From the NCBI GenBank assembly GCA_002862745.1, contig PKDX01000007.1:1-64000 (forward strand): a stretch of DNA of 64,000 nt, read 5' to 3'. Below the pieces are notes generated by a model. It had not been told where the DNA came from. It made no database searches and was given only the letters and a program-made list of their open reading frames with translations. Below, one piece after another: positions 9,148-19,400 of this stretch. Each line of letters opens with the position of its first letter. Within the stretch, counting starts at the first letter, position 1. Made by a program: the position numbers and the translations under genes. This DNA comes from Bacteroidota bacterium. GTDB taxonomy: Bacteria; Bacteroidota; Bacteroidia; Chitinophagales; UBA8649.

Positions 9148-12100
9148 TTACTTGTTCCCTTCCTGACGTTTCAAGAAGTCTACTGCTAGGGGAGTAGCCA
9201 CGAATATTGATGAGTACGTTCCTACAATAATTCCCACAATCAAGGCAAAGGATAGACTCTTGAGGTCTGGTCCTCCGAAGAAGAAGAGAATGAGCACAAC
9301 GAGTAAGGTAGTGACCGAGGTCATCAATGTTCTGCTAAGCGTTGAGCTAACTGCCTCGTTGACGTTCTCTTCCAGTGCAGTTTTAGGACGCTCCGTGATG
9401 TATTCACGAATTCTGTCAAATACAACCACGGTATCGTTGATCGAGTAACCGATAATTGTAAGTAGGGCAGCAATGATATTTCTGTTCATCTCCATAGAGA
9501 ATGGCATCACTGTTTTTAAAATCGCAAACAACCCTAAGATGATGAGGGCATCGTGAAGAATTGCGGCAATGGCACCGAAGCCAAACTGCCACTTTCTAAA
9601 GCGAATGAAGATATAGACGAAGATGAGTAATACCCCTATACTGCCTCCAAAGACCGCACTCTTTCGAATATCATCCGCTACTGAGGTTTCAATCATAGAA
9701 GTTCCTTTGATGTAGTCCTGACGGAAATCATCAAGGGAAGCCGATGGACTAGCATAGAAAGTTTCTAGCTCTCCGTAGAGTAATGCGGCCATGGCATCAT
9801 CATTTAATGCGACACCATCTAGATTCTCAACAGAGGTGGTGATTTGCAATGTAGCCTCCGAACCATAGGTTTTCACAGTAGGTCGTTTTCCGAGTTTCGC
9901 TTCAAGCTTATCAGCAACATCTGTTGCATCGATATTCTGATCAAATTCTACGGTATATGAGCGACCACCCTTAAAGTCAACCCCTAAGTCGAAACTTTGC
10001 GTTACGATGGCGGCAATACTTGCGGCTACGAGAACTCCAGAAATGGCATAGGAAATTTTACGCATGCTGAGGAACTTGTACACCTTCTGAGCGGAGAATA
10101 CTTTCGATAGGGAAGTATCAAACGTTACTTTACGATCTCGTTGAGATAAATAATTAAATCCAATTCGTGCAATCACTACAGCAGCGAGAAGGGTAGTAAG
10201 GATACCAATCATAAGCACAATTGCAAATCCTTTAACTGGACCGAAACCACCTTTGTAAAGAAGGAAGGCTACAATAAAGGTTGTCACGTTGGCATCAATA
10301 ATTGCAGAGTATGAACGGTTGAAACCATCTTGGATAGCAAGTTTATATCCTTTGCCTTTTCTGACTTCTTCTTTGATACGCTCAAAAATGATCACGTTCG
10401 CATCCACGGCCATACCTACAGTAAGAACAATACCTGCCATACCTGGTAAGGTTAGGGTAGCTCCAAATCCTGCAAGGCAAGAAATGATGTAGAATAGGTT
10501 GAGAATAAGTGCTGCAAGAGCGATTACACCAGAACCTCCGTAGTAAAGAAGCATGAAGACCACAATAGCGCCCATTCCAATGGCAAGAGACATAAGACCA
10601 CTGCGCATAGAACGCTTACCAAGCGTTGGTCCGACAAAGTCACTTGAGGTAACTTGTACTTGAGCATCCAATTTACCAGCCGTTAGGATGTTGGATAAGT
10701 CACGCGCTTCTTGGACATCCATAGAACCGCTGATTTGAGTGCCTCCTCCAGTAATCTCATTAGCACTACGAGGAGCACTGATTATTTTTTCATCAAGTAC
10801 GATAGCGATGAATCCTGAAGTTCGTCCTTCGGCTTCATTGACTTCTAGTGAAGCTTTACGGGTCATGTCTGCCCAAATCTCTGCTCCCTTTCGATTCATT
10901 GAAAGATTAACAGCAGGCTCATTATTCATAGGATCCAAGAATTGATAAGCATCCGTTAGCTCATCTCCTGTGATTCGAGAAGTACTTCCTTCTACAACAT
11001 ACACACCATAGTATTTGGGTCCTTGTTCAAAGGCATCGTCTTGGTTGTTGTCAATTGGCTTCTTATCTCGGAATATGCGGTAGTTATCCTGAGTGATTCC
11101 TTTCATAATCGCCTTATCTGCGATAACCTCATCGAAGTAAGCGATATGTTCTTCGGCGATGTAGGCTGCACTCGGATATCCCGTAGAGGGCTCCATGGTG
11201 TTCCCATCGATCAGCGGAACGAGGATTAAACTGTCATTTGAGGTAGTATTAAGTTCCTGAGTAAACTGTGCCTTGATGGCTTCATCCACAGGTTCTAGGA
11301 AGCGCTCAAAAGTCCATTGATCGCCAAAGCGCTCTCTAGGTTGGATAACATTGTAGAATCCAAGCTCTGCAGATTGCTCAATAAGCTTTTGAATACGATC
11401 TGGATTATCTACTCCAGCGAGCTCCATGTAGATGTGCCCTTGGGTTTTATCCTTACTAATTTCCGGTGAGGCTACACCGAATTGGTCAATACGTGTTTTG
11501 AGAATGGTTTCTGCACCGTCAAGCATGTCCGCCATTTCATTGCGAAGTGTGCTGATAACTGAAGCAGTAGTCGAGCTGTTCGATATTGTGCTTAAGCGTT
11601 CTGTGTTAAAGAAGCTCCCCATGGGCTCGTCCGTAGATTCTTCAAAGACCTTTTGGAAAACAGTGAGGTAGTCCACTTCGTTGCCCGCTTTGAATTCCGC
11701 ATCAGCCTTTTTGATGATCTCGCGGATTTCTGTTTGCTTGGTCGGTGTGGCCAACTTGGCTAAGGCATCAGCCTGGTCAATAACTAATGTTACTGCAAGT
11801 CCGCCTTGGAGATCAAGCCCTAAGCTGATTGACTGAGCTTCTACTTTTTTGTAATTCCAAATCAAGAACAAGTTGTCCTCAATGTCTCTTACTGAATCCT
11901 TGTAGGATCTTGCATATCCCTCACGAATGGTGTTGGCTTGTTCCACGTTAAGGCTATTGTAGGCAGTTGCTTGGGCAAGCGCTTTTTCCGTAGCGTTTTG
12001 CACCTTGGCTTGGTTAGCGCTGTCTGCTAATAGTTCAGATTGCAGCGTTTGTAGAATCTCAGCTTTTTGGCTTTCATAAGCCTTGGATGCGCTGTCATTG

Positions 12101-12441
12101 AGTTCGATGGCATCCCACGCAAACTCATCAGGTACGTTGTTTGCCAGTCTAAAGGCTGCTTGAGCTTGGCGCTCGGCACCTTGTTGAAGGGCTACGTAGT
12201 TCACCCTGATGATATCCTGACTGAAGATCGTTTCAAAACTGTCTCGGAGGACTGCTTCCCTTGCTTCGTCAATTTGGTTGATTGCGACAATATTTTCTAA
12301 CTGCTTTTCGGCATACGCGTCGGCGTCTTTATTGACGCTGTACTTAACGTAAGTAGGTATTAAAGTCCACAGACAAGCGAGGGTCAATGGAATAATGAAG
12401 GCGAGAAGCAGAGGATTCGCTGTGCGATTTTTACTGGCCAT
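9148..12441 (-). CDS. secDF: Fused protein translocase subunit SecDF
   Basis: A 1097-residue inner-membrane RND-type protein that uses proton motive force to help proteins leave the Sec channel. The SecD half contains LGLDLQGGLAVTLV (about residue 207) and the SecD TM block (about residues 610-760). The SecF half begins near residue 800 with LGVDFKGGRSYTVEF and ends with a second six-helix block (including INDTVVVFDRIRE). The fusion and the long N-terminal periplasmic insertion are usual in Bacteroidota. It is a single-gene unit with a promoter box about 30 bases upstream. Confidence 0.95.
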   Translation of the reverse strand: MASKNRTANPLLLAFIIPLTLACLWTLIPTYVKYSVNKDADAYAEKQLENIVAINQIDEAREAVLRDSFETIFSQDIIRVNYVALQQGAERQAQAAFRLANNVPDEFAWDAIELNDSASKAYESQKAEILQTLQSELLADSANQAKVQNATEKALAQATAYNSLNVEQANTIREGYARSYKDSVRDIEDNLFLIWNYKKVEAQSISLGLDLQGGLAVTLVIDQADALAKLATPTKQTEIREIIKKADAEFKAGNEVDYLTVFQKVFEESTDEPMGSFFNTERLSTISNSSTTASVISTLRNEMADMLDGAETILKTRIDQFGVASPEISKDKTQGHIYMELAGVDNPDRIQKLIEQSAELGFYNVIQPRERFGDQWTFERFLEPVDEAIKAQFTQELNTTSNDSLILVPLIDGNTMEPSTGYPSAAYIAEEHIAYFDEVIADKAIMKGITQDNYRIFRDKKPIDNNQDDAFEQGPKYYGVYVVEGSTSRITGDELTDAYQFLDPMNNEPAVNLSMNRKGAEIWADMTRKASLEVNEAEGRTSGFIAIVLDEKIISAPRSANEITGGGTQISGSMDVQEARDLSNILTAGKLDAQVQVTSSDFVGPTLGKRSMRSGLMSLAIGMGAIVVFMLLYYGGSGVIALAALILNLFYIISCLAGFGATLTLPGMAGIVLTVGMAVDANVIIFERIKEEVRKGKGYKLAIQDGFNRSYSAIIDANVTTFIVAFLLYKGGFGPVKGFAIVLMIGILTTLLAAVVIARIGFNYLSQRDRKVTFDTSLSKVFSAQKVYKFLSMRKISYAISGVLVAASIAAIVTQSFDLGVDFKGGRSYTVEFDQNIDATDVADKLEAKLGKRPTVKTYGSEATLQITTSVENLDGVALNDDAMAALLYGELETFYASPSASLDDFRQDYIKGTSMIETSVADDIRKSAVFGGSIGVLLIFVYIFIRFRKWQFGFGAIAAILHDALIILGLFAILKTVMPFSMEMNRNIIAALLTIIGYSINDTVVVFDRIREYITERPKTALEENVNEAVSSTLSRTLMTSVTTLLVVLILFFFGGPDLKSLSFALIVGIIVGTYSSIFVATPLAVDFLKRQEGNK

Positions 12442-12471
12442 AATATCTTTTCTTCGTGTTTAAACGGCCTG

Positions 12472-12479
12472 CAAATATA
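12472..12479 (-). promoter_or_regulatory. Candidate -7 box for secDF
   Basis: Read on the minus strand the sequence is TATATTTG, an exact TAnnTTTG match, 30 bases upstream of the secDF start, giving a leader of about 25 bases. The -33 element is not clear. Confidence 0.45.
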
Positions 12480-12620
12480 GTAAAACCCTCTATCATAGTG
12501 TTGCTCAATTAGGATGTTTTTTAGCAACTCTTGTTCGGGCTAGATAAGATACTTTTTTCGACAGGAGAATGTTCTCTAGAATCCAATTTTTTCATCAAAA
12601 ATCTTGGATTAATGCCGACT

Positions 12621-12640
12621 ATATGGAATAATTCCTTATT
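12621..12640 (+). promoter_or_regulatory. Palindromic operator upstream of the XRE/S24 repressor gene
   Basis: The core GGAATaATTCC (12625-12635) is a perfect 5-base inverted repeat around one base, extended to ATAtGGAATaATTCCtTAT with eight of nine pairs matching. It ends 8 bases before the repressor ATG at 12649. The same 20-base block occurs upstream of dinB at 33885-33904 with 16 of 20 positions identical. Binding by the adjacent repressor (autoregulation) is inferred. Confidence 0.6.
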
Positions 12641-12648
12641 TTGTGGTT

Positions 12649-13443
12649 ATGTCCCTACCGGTAGAATGTCATCGCTTTCGAGAGGTGCGAAAAGATTTAA
12701 AGTATACTCAGGCGGAGTTTGCTCAGTTACTAGACCTTGGCCAATCCACTGCTGATATAGAACGAGGTAAAACCAAGATTTCTGGGAAGGCAGTAATGCT
12801 TCTTCAAAAGCTCTATGGCATCAATCCACTATGGCTTTTTGGTGAATCGCTTGAAAAACATAAGGCGCAGACTTCGGTCATGCCGAAAACCCTGGTTCTT
12901 GATCGTGAAGGGCAAGAAAATATACTACTGGTAAGTGCCAAGGCAGCAGCGGGTTATCCTCTCAACCTAGGCGACCAACAATGGTTTGATCAACAACCTC
13001 TGTTTAACATGCCATTACCGATGTTTCGCGGAGGGAGTTATCGCGGCTTCGAGATAGAAGGAGATAGTATGGAGCCTGGATTTCATGCAGGAGATTGGGT
13101 GTTTGGTAGAGCGATAGATTCATTGATGGATGTCCAAAATCAAAGCGTTTACGTAGTGGTTCTCCATGATTCAGTCCTCATAAAGCGAGTGGTTAAAGAA
13201 GTTAACGGTCAGCGAATAAGTCTTCATTCGGACAATCGGAGGTATCCACCGTTTATGGTCAGTACAGCTGATATACAAGAGCTTTGGAAGGTGGTTACGA
13301 AGTTGGAAGGGGAGGATGCTAGCTTATTCTCAAGACCTGTTTCGGGAAACATCGGTGAAACCAGTGCAGTCCAAGAGAATACTGACATTCAATCCATCGA
13401 GTATCGTTTGCGCGAGCTCGAGGCTCGTATGAATCGAACATAA
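12649..13443 (+). CDS. XRE-family repressor with self-cleaving S24 (LexA/CI-like) domain
   Basis: A 264-residue cytoplasmic regulator. Residues 8-67 form an XRE helix-turn-helix (LKYTQAEFAQLLDLGQSTADIERGK region). Residues 90-220 form a peptidase S24 domain with a candidate autocleavage site Ala101-Gly102 (KAAAGYP), nucleophile Ser140 (EGDSMEPG) and general base Lys179 (VLIKRVV), a spacing close to that of LexA. The last 45 residues end in a short coiled coil (IEYRLRELEARMNR). The ATG at 12649 is preferred over the GTG two codons earlier. Family members are derepressed by RecA-assisted cleavage. A shared operator links it to dinB-dnaE, so an SOS-like role is proposed. Confidence 0.85.
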   Translation: MSLPVECHRFREVRKDLKYTQAEFAQLLDLGQSTADIERGKTKISGKAVMLLQKLYGINPLWLFGESLEKHKAQTSVMPKTLVLDREGQENILLVSAKAAAGYPLNLGDQQWFDQQPLFNMPLPMFRGGSYRGFEIEGDSMEPGFHAGDWVFGRAIDSLMDVQNQSVYVVVLHDSVLIKRVVKEVNGQRISLHSDNRRYPPFMVSTADIQELWKVVTKLEGEDASLFSRPVSGNIGETSAVQENTDIQSIEYRLRELEARMNRT

Positions 13444-13537
13444 GCGCAACCCTAAACTTGAATGCCTTTGCATGGGTTGATTTAATGCGTCCAAAGACTA
13501 TGGACGAATAGTCTTCGTTTTCCCAATCGGTAAACCA

Positions 13538-13545
13538 TACCTTTG
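13538..13545 (+). promoter_or_regulatory. -7 box placed 4 bases before the 13550 start codon
   Basis: TACCTTTG, an exact TAnnTTTG match, is followed by TACT and then ATG. With the usual distance from box to start site, transcription would begin at the ATG, giving a leaderless message. A second ATG 9 bases later (13559) is the alternative start. Confidence 0.5.
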
Positions 13546-13549
13546 TACT

Positions 13550-16402
13550 ATGCAATTCATGCATAAATATGGTGTATATCTAGTGGCATTCGTGGCTCTA
13601 GCAATATACTATCCCACGATTTCTTACGACTATAATCTGGATGATGAATTAGTAACTCGGGGTTCTGAATTGGAAGAAAGAGGTCTTGAGGTAAGTCATT
13701 ATACAGCTTACGGCACGGATTCTTTGTCCAAGATATTTTCTGAGCCATACTATAAGGACTCAAAAGGCAATAGCTATGGTTTTCGACCGATAACCCATAC
13801 GAGCTTTGCCCTAGAGCATGCAATCTTTGGGGAAAATGCGGCCACAAGCCACACGATAAATGCCTTGTTGTATGCCTTATTAAGCATGATGTTAGCGCTT
13901 CTGCTTCATCGGCTTTTCCCTCGATGGGATTATGTTGTTGTTCTACTTGCTACGCTACTTTTTGCGGTTCATCCCATGCATGTAGAAGTGGTAGCCTCAA
14001 TTAAAAACCGGGATGAGATTCTAGCCCTTTTATTTTTTCTTTTGGGTTGGTACTTAATTATACACTACAGTAAGAAACCTCGGCTGAGTATTCTATTGGG
14101 AGTTCTATGTTTTGCCCTATCCATCTACAGTAAGCTGTCTTTGCTCTTCATGCCCGGTGTAGTCGCCTTGTATTTGTTAAGGCATGAAAAGTTTTCATTG
14201 AGTGATGTGATTCTATATATTGTAGCCACGGTAGGAGTCGCGGCACTTCGTATGGAATGGTCGCTGGGATTTGTTCTTTTTATTTTAACGGTGGGCCTAT
14301 TTCTTCTTTACATCTTTCACGGAATGTGGAGTCAAGAAAATCGGAATTTGATGGCCAACCAAGCTAGACTTCTTTATCAGCAATTTCAGCTTTTTCGACA
14401 AACAGTACAAAATAAAATGCCCAAAAGTGGTCTGTCCACTTCTTGGAAGCATTGGTCGTTTATATCAGGATTATTATTGATTTTGGTCTCCTATGCAGGA
14501 GGGCAATATATAAGTCCAATTCTTTTTTATGCGTTAGGTACTGTTATTGGATTTACTTGTCTAATCTTTTGGATTCGTATTCCCTATTATATGGTTTTAG
14601 GTCTTCTGGGAGGCCTTGGTCTTCAAATGGACTTTAATGGTCATTACTTAGCGTTGCTTCCTTTATTAATTTACATGTTATCCGCATCGGACGAGGAGGA
14701 TGATTTATGGCACTTCCCACACGTTCTAGGTAATGTTTGGCCGTCGGTAATGATTTTTTCTATTGTTTTAACGGCTTCTGAATTTTGGGTATCAAGGTCT
14801 ATGATCAATGTGGTATTGGCTTATGCTCTTCCATTTGGACTACTTCCTCTGAGTATGTTAAAGGCAAAATGGAGTAAAAAGTTGCCACAAATCATATTTT
14901 GGCTTTTTAGCATATGTATTGGGTCATGGATATTATATATCACCAATCTAGGCCCTGGTTCTATGGAGATTATGCCAATCTATTTAGGGTTATTTTTGAG
15001 TTTCTTGCCTAAGGTGGGCTTCATGGATAAGCCATTTGAGCGCATTGGATTGGGTGGTCTTCTTTTGCTCATCTTTGCCCTCTTTTCTCACATTCTACCT
15101 GCGATTCAAGCTCCGAGTGATGCGCAGATCGTAGAAAGTGATAATGTGGTAGAGTCTGTGGAAGAGGTAAAAAGAATCACAGCAAAAGCTGACTCAATCC
15201 CTATGTCCACGCTTGGACGCATCTTAGACCTCTCGGAAAATCCAATGGTGGGTGTTGATGATTTCTCTGAGAGGTTAGCGTTTACTTTTGGTAATGTTTA
15301 TCACTACCATCGACAAATGCTTATAAGTGCTCCTTGGTCAGCCTATTACGGTCATGGTGCGATAAGCGGTGCTTCATGGTCTAGTTTTGAAGTTTTAGTT
15401 GGCCTTGGATTGTGGATATTATTGCTAGTTATTCTAATTGTGGGATGGGTAAGGGGCCATACTTCGTGGTGGATAGGGGCATGTGTAGTATTGTTTGGGC
15501 TGCTTCCTTTTGTTAATCTTTTTGTGCTTATGGCAGGGGGCGTTGCCGACCGTTATACGTTTATGGCAAGTCTTGGAATAGTTATCTTGCTTGTAGGTAT
15601 GTTGAGGCATTTTACGGCATTAAAGCGTCAAGGAATCATGGTAATCTTGGGATTATGCATTGTAATTCTCACATGGAGGTGTTACGACAGGATTCCCTCA
15701 TGGGAAAGTAAAGAATCCCTTTATACCTCGAGCTTAGAACAATTTCCTGAGGCGGCTAAAGTTCATTATTTATTGGCAGATACAAGGGCTGGCCAAGCGG
15801 CTGCGGCATGGGAATCCAGCAATAAGTCAAGGAATGCACGTGAAAATTTCAGAACATCTTTAGATTCGGCATTGGTGTCTTACACCAGAGCAATATCTCT
15901 TTATCCCAGGGCAGAGTGGGAAGGGGATCGCAATGGAATATATGAAGATTTGATCAGGTTGAATCTCGAGTTAGGAGAGGACATAAGGGCATTAGAATTG
16001 CTCCAAGAATATTGCACGCTGAACGAATTGAATTGCGCTCCAAGGTATCTAAACTTTGTAAAGAATTTCATGGATAAAGGCAATTTTGAAGCCTCATATC
16101 AAGGCTTTCTAATGCTTATCGAAGCGGAACCTTTAGCGTCTCATTTTACGCAATATTCAAGAAATCTAAGTCTATATCTTTCTTCAGATGCCGGAGTCAA
16201 AGAAATTTTAGAAAGGACTTTAGAATATGGCATTGATTTATACCCCAATAGCGCAGCCTTATATTTTAATTATGGCAGTTTTTTAATGACATATAATGAT
16301 TTTTCTAATGCGTTAGTGGCTTTTAATAATGCATTGATAATTAATCCAAATTTGGAGTTTCTTCAAGAAAGAATTGCTATTTGTAAGCAAAATTTGCAAT
16401 AG
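13550..16402 (+). CDS. TMTC/PMT-like GT-C membrane protein with C-terminal TPRs
   Basis: A 950-residue multi-spanning membrane protein (roughly 12-18 hydrophobic helices from residue 5 to about 720) followed by TPR-like repeats (about residues 735-950, ending YFNYGSFLMTYNDFSNALVAFNNALIINP, cited in part). The first loop carries YDYNLDDE, resembling the acidic motif of GT-C transferases, and HPMHVEVVASIKNRDE is typical of TMTC/DUF1736 proteins. In eukaryotes TMTC proteins O-mannosylate; the bacterial donor and target are unknown. It lies immediately upstream of the 2617-residue secreted protein, a possible substrate. Function is inferred from fold only. Confidence 0.65.
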   Translation: MQFMHKYGVYLVAFVALAIYYPTISYDYNLDDELVTRGSELEERGLEVSHYTAYGTDSLSKIFSEPYYKDSKGNSYGFRPITHTSFALEHAIFGENAATSHTINALLYALLSMMLALLLHRLFPRWDYVVVLLATLLFAVHPMHVEVVASIKNRDEILALLFFLLGWYLIIHYSKKPRLSILLGVLCFALSIYSKLSLLFMPGVVALYLLRHEKFSLSDVILYIVATVGVAALRMEWSLGFVLFILTVGLFLLYIFHGMWSQENRNLMANQARLLYQQFQLFRQTVQNKMPKSGLSTSWKHWSFISGLLLILVSYAGGQYISPILFYALGTVIGFTCLIFWIRIPYYMVLGLLGGLGLQMDFNGHYLALLPLLIYMLSASDEEDDLWHFPHVLGNVWPSVMIFSIVLTASEFWVSRSMINVVLAYALPFGLLPLSMLKAKWSKKLPQIIFWLFSICIGSWILYITNLGPGSMEIMPIYLGLFLSFLPKVGFMDKPFERIGLGGLLLLIFALFSHILPAIQAPSDAQIVESDNVVESVEEVKRITAKADSIPMSTLGRILDLSENPMVGVDDFSERLAFTFGNVYHYHRQMLISAPWSAYYGHGAISGASWSSFEVLVGLGLWILLLVILIVGWVRGHTSWWIGACVVLFGLLPFVNLFVLMAGGVADRYTFMASLGIVILLVGMLRHFTALKRQGIMVILGLCIVILTWRCYDRIPSWESKESLYTSSLEQFPEAAKVHYLLADTRAGQAAAAWESSNKSRNARENFRTSLDSALVSYTRAISLYPRAEWEGDRNGIYEDLIRLNLELGEDIRALELLQEYCTLNELNCAPRYLNFVKNFMDKGNFEASYQGFLMLIEAEPLASHFTQYSRNLSLYLSSDAGVKEILERTLEYGIDLYPNSAALYFNYGSFLMTYNDFSNALVAFNNALIINPNLEFLQERIAICKQNLQ

Positions 16403-16496
16403 ACTAGGTTGGCTGACCAGCGACTTAGCTTATGTTAAATAATCTTAATATGAGAAAATTAATTACTTTTAATTTGAACTAAGTCAAAATTGAATC

Positions 16497-19400
16497 ATGA
16501 CAACTCTTCAAAAACCATCTTTGAAGGCAACATTTTATGTTGCTATTTTCCTTTTTTCTCTTCTTTTACAGCCTACAGCCACTTTTGCCCAGTGTCCAGA
16601 TAACGGTCAATATATGGGAGAACGCACTCCTGGCTCAGGACCACCCTCATTAGCGTGTAGTTGGCAAACTCAAGTTGTCGGCCCACGTGAAGAGTGGGAT
16701 TTTAACGTACAACAGGGTGTAACTTATATTTGGTCATTCCTCCAAGGTGGAGGTAATGCCAGCTGGGATACCCAAATAACGGGTTTTAGAGAGGGGCCGC
16801 AGTCGGTAGCCTTTTTTAATGATGATGCTGGACCGTTCATTCAATCCGAGGTCACATGGACTTCAGATTGGACGGGTCAAATTGACGTCTTGATAAATCG
16901 ATATAACTGTCAGGGTTATGGGAGTGCTGGTTCAGCTACTTTAGCCTATCGCAAAGCAGCTCCATCTGTGTCTATAGACCAGGGAAATGAGGTGAACACA
17001 TGCAATGGTCTTACCTCTCTATCCGCAACGCAAACCTATGATTTTGATGGTTCGGTAGTTTGGTCTTTGGTAAGTGGTGCTGGAACAGTGAATCCCAATA
17101 CAGGTTCTGTTACGGGTATTCCTGTAAATTCTTCAGGAGTTTTTCAAGCCACAGCTGATAACGGGGGCTGTTTGGGGACAGCTACGATAACAGTCTACAA
17201 TCGAACCCCAGATCAGGTTGTTATCAGTGGGGGAGGTACGTATTGTAATTCTGCGACATTAAATGCCTCTAATGGTTCAGGGGGAACAATCTATTGGCAA
17301 GGAACAACGGCAAATGGGACTTCTACCGCTACGCCTTCATCTTCTCAAGTGGTTACAGCTACAGGCACGTATTACTTCCGCTCTTATAATGCAACCTATG
17401 ATTGTTGGGGTGCTGAAACCTCTGTTGATGTGATTATTACGAATCCAGTGCTTACATCTCCCTTGGCATCAACCTCAATATGCGAAGGAGAGACGGTCTC
17501 CTTATCTGCTTCATACAATAATGGAATTTCTCCAACATATCAATGGGAGTATGATGATGGGAGTGGTTTTGCTGATGTAGTGAATGATGTGCCTTTAGGA
17601 GCAGTTTATGCTGGAGCCAATACAACGAGTCTTACGATAACAGGGTTATCCTCAGCTGGAGATTACAGGTTGAGAGTAGACGATGCAGGCTCAAACTGCG
17701 GAACAAGCTACACCAATAGCGCTGCAGTATCCATTAATCCACTTCTTGATGCCATTGATAGCATTACGAGTAGTGGCTCAGGCTGCGGTTCATTGCTTTT
17801 AACAGCAAACTCCAATGAAATTTCATTAGGAGGCTATACAGCTGATTTTTATCGAGATGATAATCTCAATGGTTCGTTTGATGAGGGAGTTGATGTGTTT
17901 GTTGGTTCTGGAGCATCTGTTGCTATAACGAGCCCGGGAACCCAGACCATTTTTGTTAGACAACGAAATGCCACCACAGGTTGTAGTGGTCCGGTGATGG
18001 ATACTACTATTATCATTGGGGCAACTTTTTCATTTAGTGCAACATCTCAAACGGATATTACATGTTACGGCGGTAATGATGGAACAGCTTCTGTGACTCC
18101 AGATACATCGGCCGTAGCCCCAATCTCATACGCTTGGTCTCATGGTTTGACAACCTCAGGAGGACTGTCTTCATCAGCGGCTAGCCTCACAGCAGGCAAC
18201 TACACGGTTACGGCTACTGATGCGTCTGGATGTTCAGCAACGGAAGTATTTACTATTTCCCAGCCTAATGAGGTTTTTGCTACAGTTACTTCAACTGATC
18301 CAAGTTGTTTTGGAAGCGCCGATGGTACGGTTTCGGTTTCACCTTCAGGAGGAAGTGGGACGGGATACACCTATCAGTGGACACCTGCGCCATCGGGAAC
18401 GGGTTTTGATGCGGGCAGTTATAATATAGTAGTTTCTGACGATAATGGGTGCCAATCTTCTGCCCAGATAACGGCTACTTTTCAAAATCCATTACCTGTT
18501 TCTATTTCCTCAAGTGTGGGGAATAATTGTGGTGGAAGTTTAATCCAGTCAGCATCTATTGATTTGACGGCAACAGGAGGAACTTCCCCATATACCTTCT
18601 TTCAAGAGGACGGTAGTGTAGATGTTGATGTTACAACACAGCTTCCATTAATCTCTTCTACGTCTAGTTATTCAGAAGATTTCTATGCTTCAGATGCCAA
18701 TGGGTGTCTTTCGACCTTGGTGAATGTAGTTACTCCGTTAGTAGGACAATCAGCAAGTTCTGACCCTACAGCTTACTGTGGTAATTTCATTTATGTATCG
18801 CCTTCAGGTGGAGGAAATGCGGGAACACCGGATTGTCCAATGGGCTTGGATAACAACTTATGGAATGAGGTGACCGCAACTCGAAATGTCATTCGCTTAC
18901 TAGAGGGTACTTATAATTTAAGTGATGGCCTTGATATCCCTGCAGATGTGATTTTAGATGGAGGTTATTCAGTTTCAAATAGTGGTGACTGGTTTAAGTC
19001 TTCATCCTCTGTTACAAATGTTCAGGTAAATAGTGCTTCAGTCAAAACAGCCGACGTTAATGGCGTTACAGTTGGGCATTACATTGGGATGGATATTCTC
19101 GGAGATAATGTGACCATTCAGGATTTAACGTTAAACGTTCTTCCTAATGGCGCTTCTGGATATACCAACCAGCGTGGACGAAGTATTTATGGTATTTATG
19201 CGAACACGCGTTCGAACATTAATGTCTATCGCGTTGCTGTTGCCACGGGTAATGCTAGTAATGGTGGTGATGGGTCAACACCAACATCTTCTTTAGGAGC
19301 CAATAACGGCGGTGCAGGTGGTAGTCATACTGATGGAACCGACCGGGGTTGTGATGGTAATGTTCCTGCAGGAGCATCAGGTGCTTTTGGTGGCGGCACA

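Noticed and set aside
12531-12755. A 74-codon plus-strand frame overlapping the repressor start
   Set aside because: Out of frame with the well-supported XRE/S24 gene and covers the operator; chance frame.
12649-13443. Prophage remnant suggested by a CI-like repressor
   Set aside because: No integrase, structural phage genes or att-like repeats around it; neighbours are core genes.
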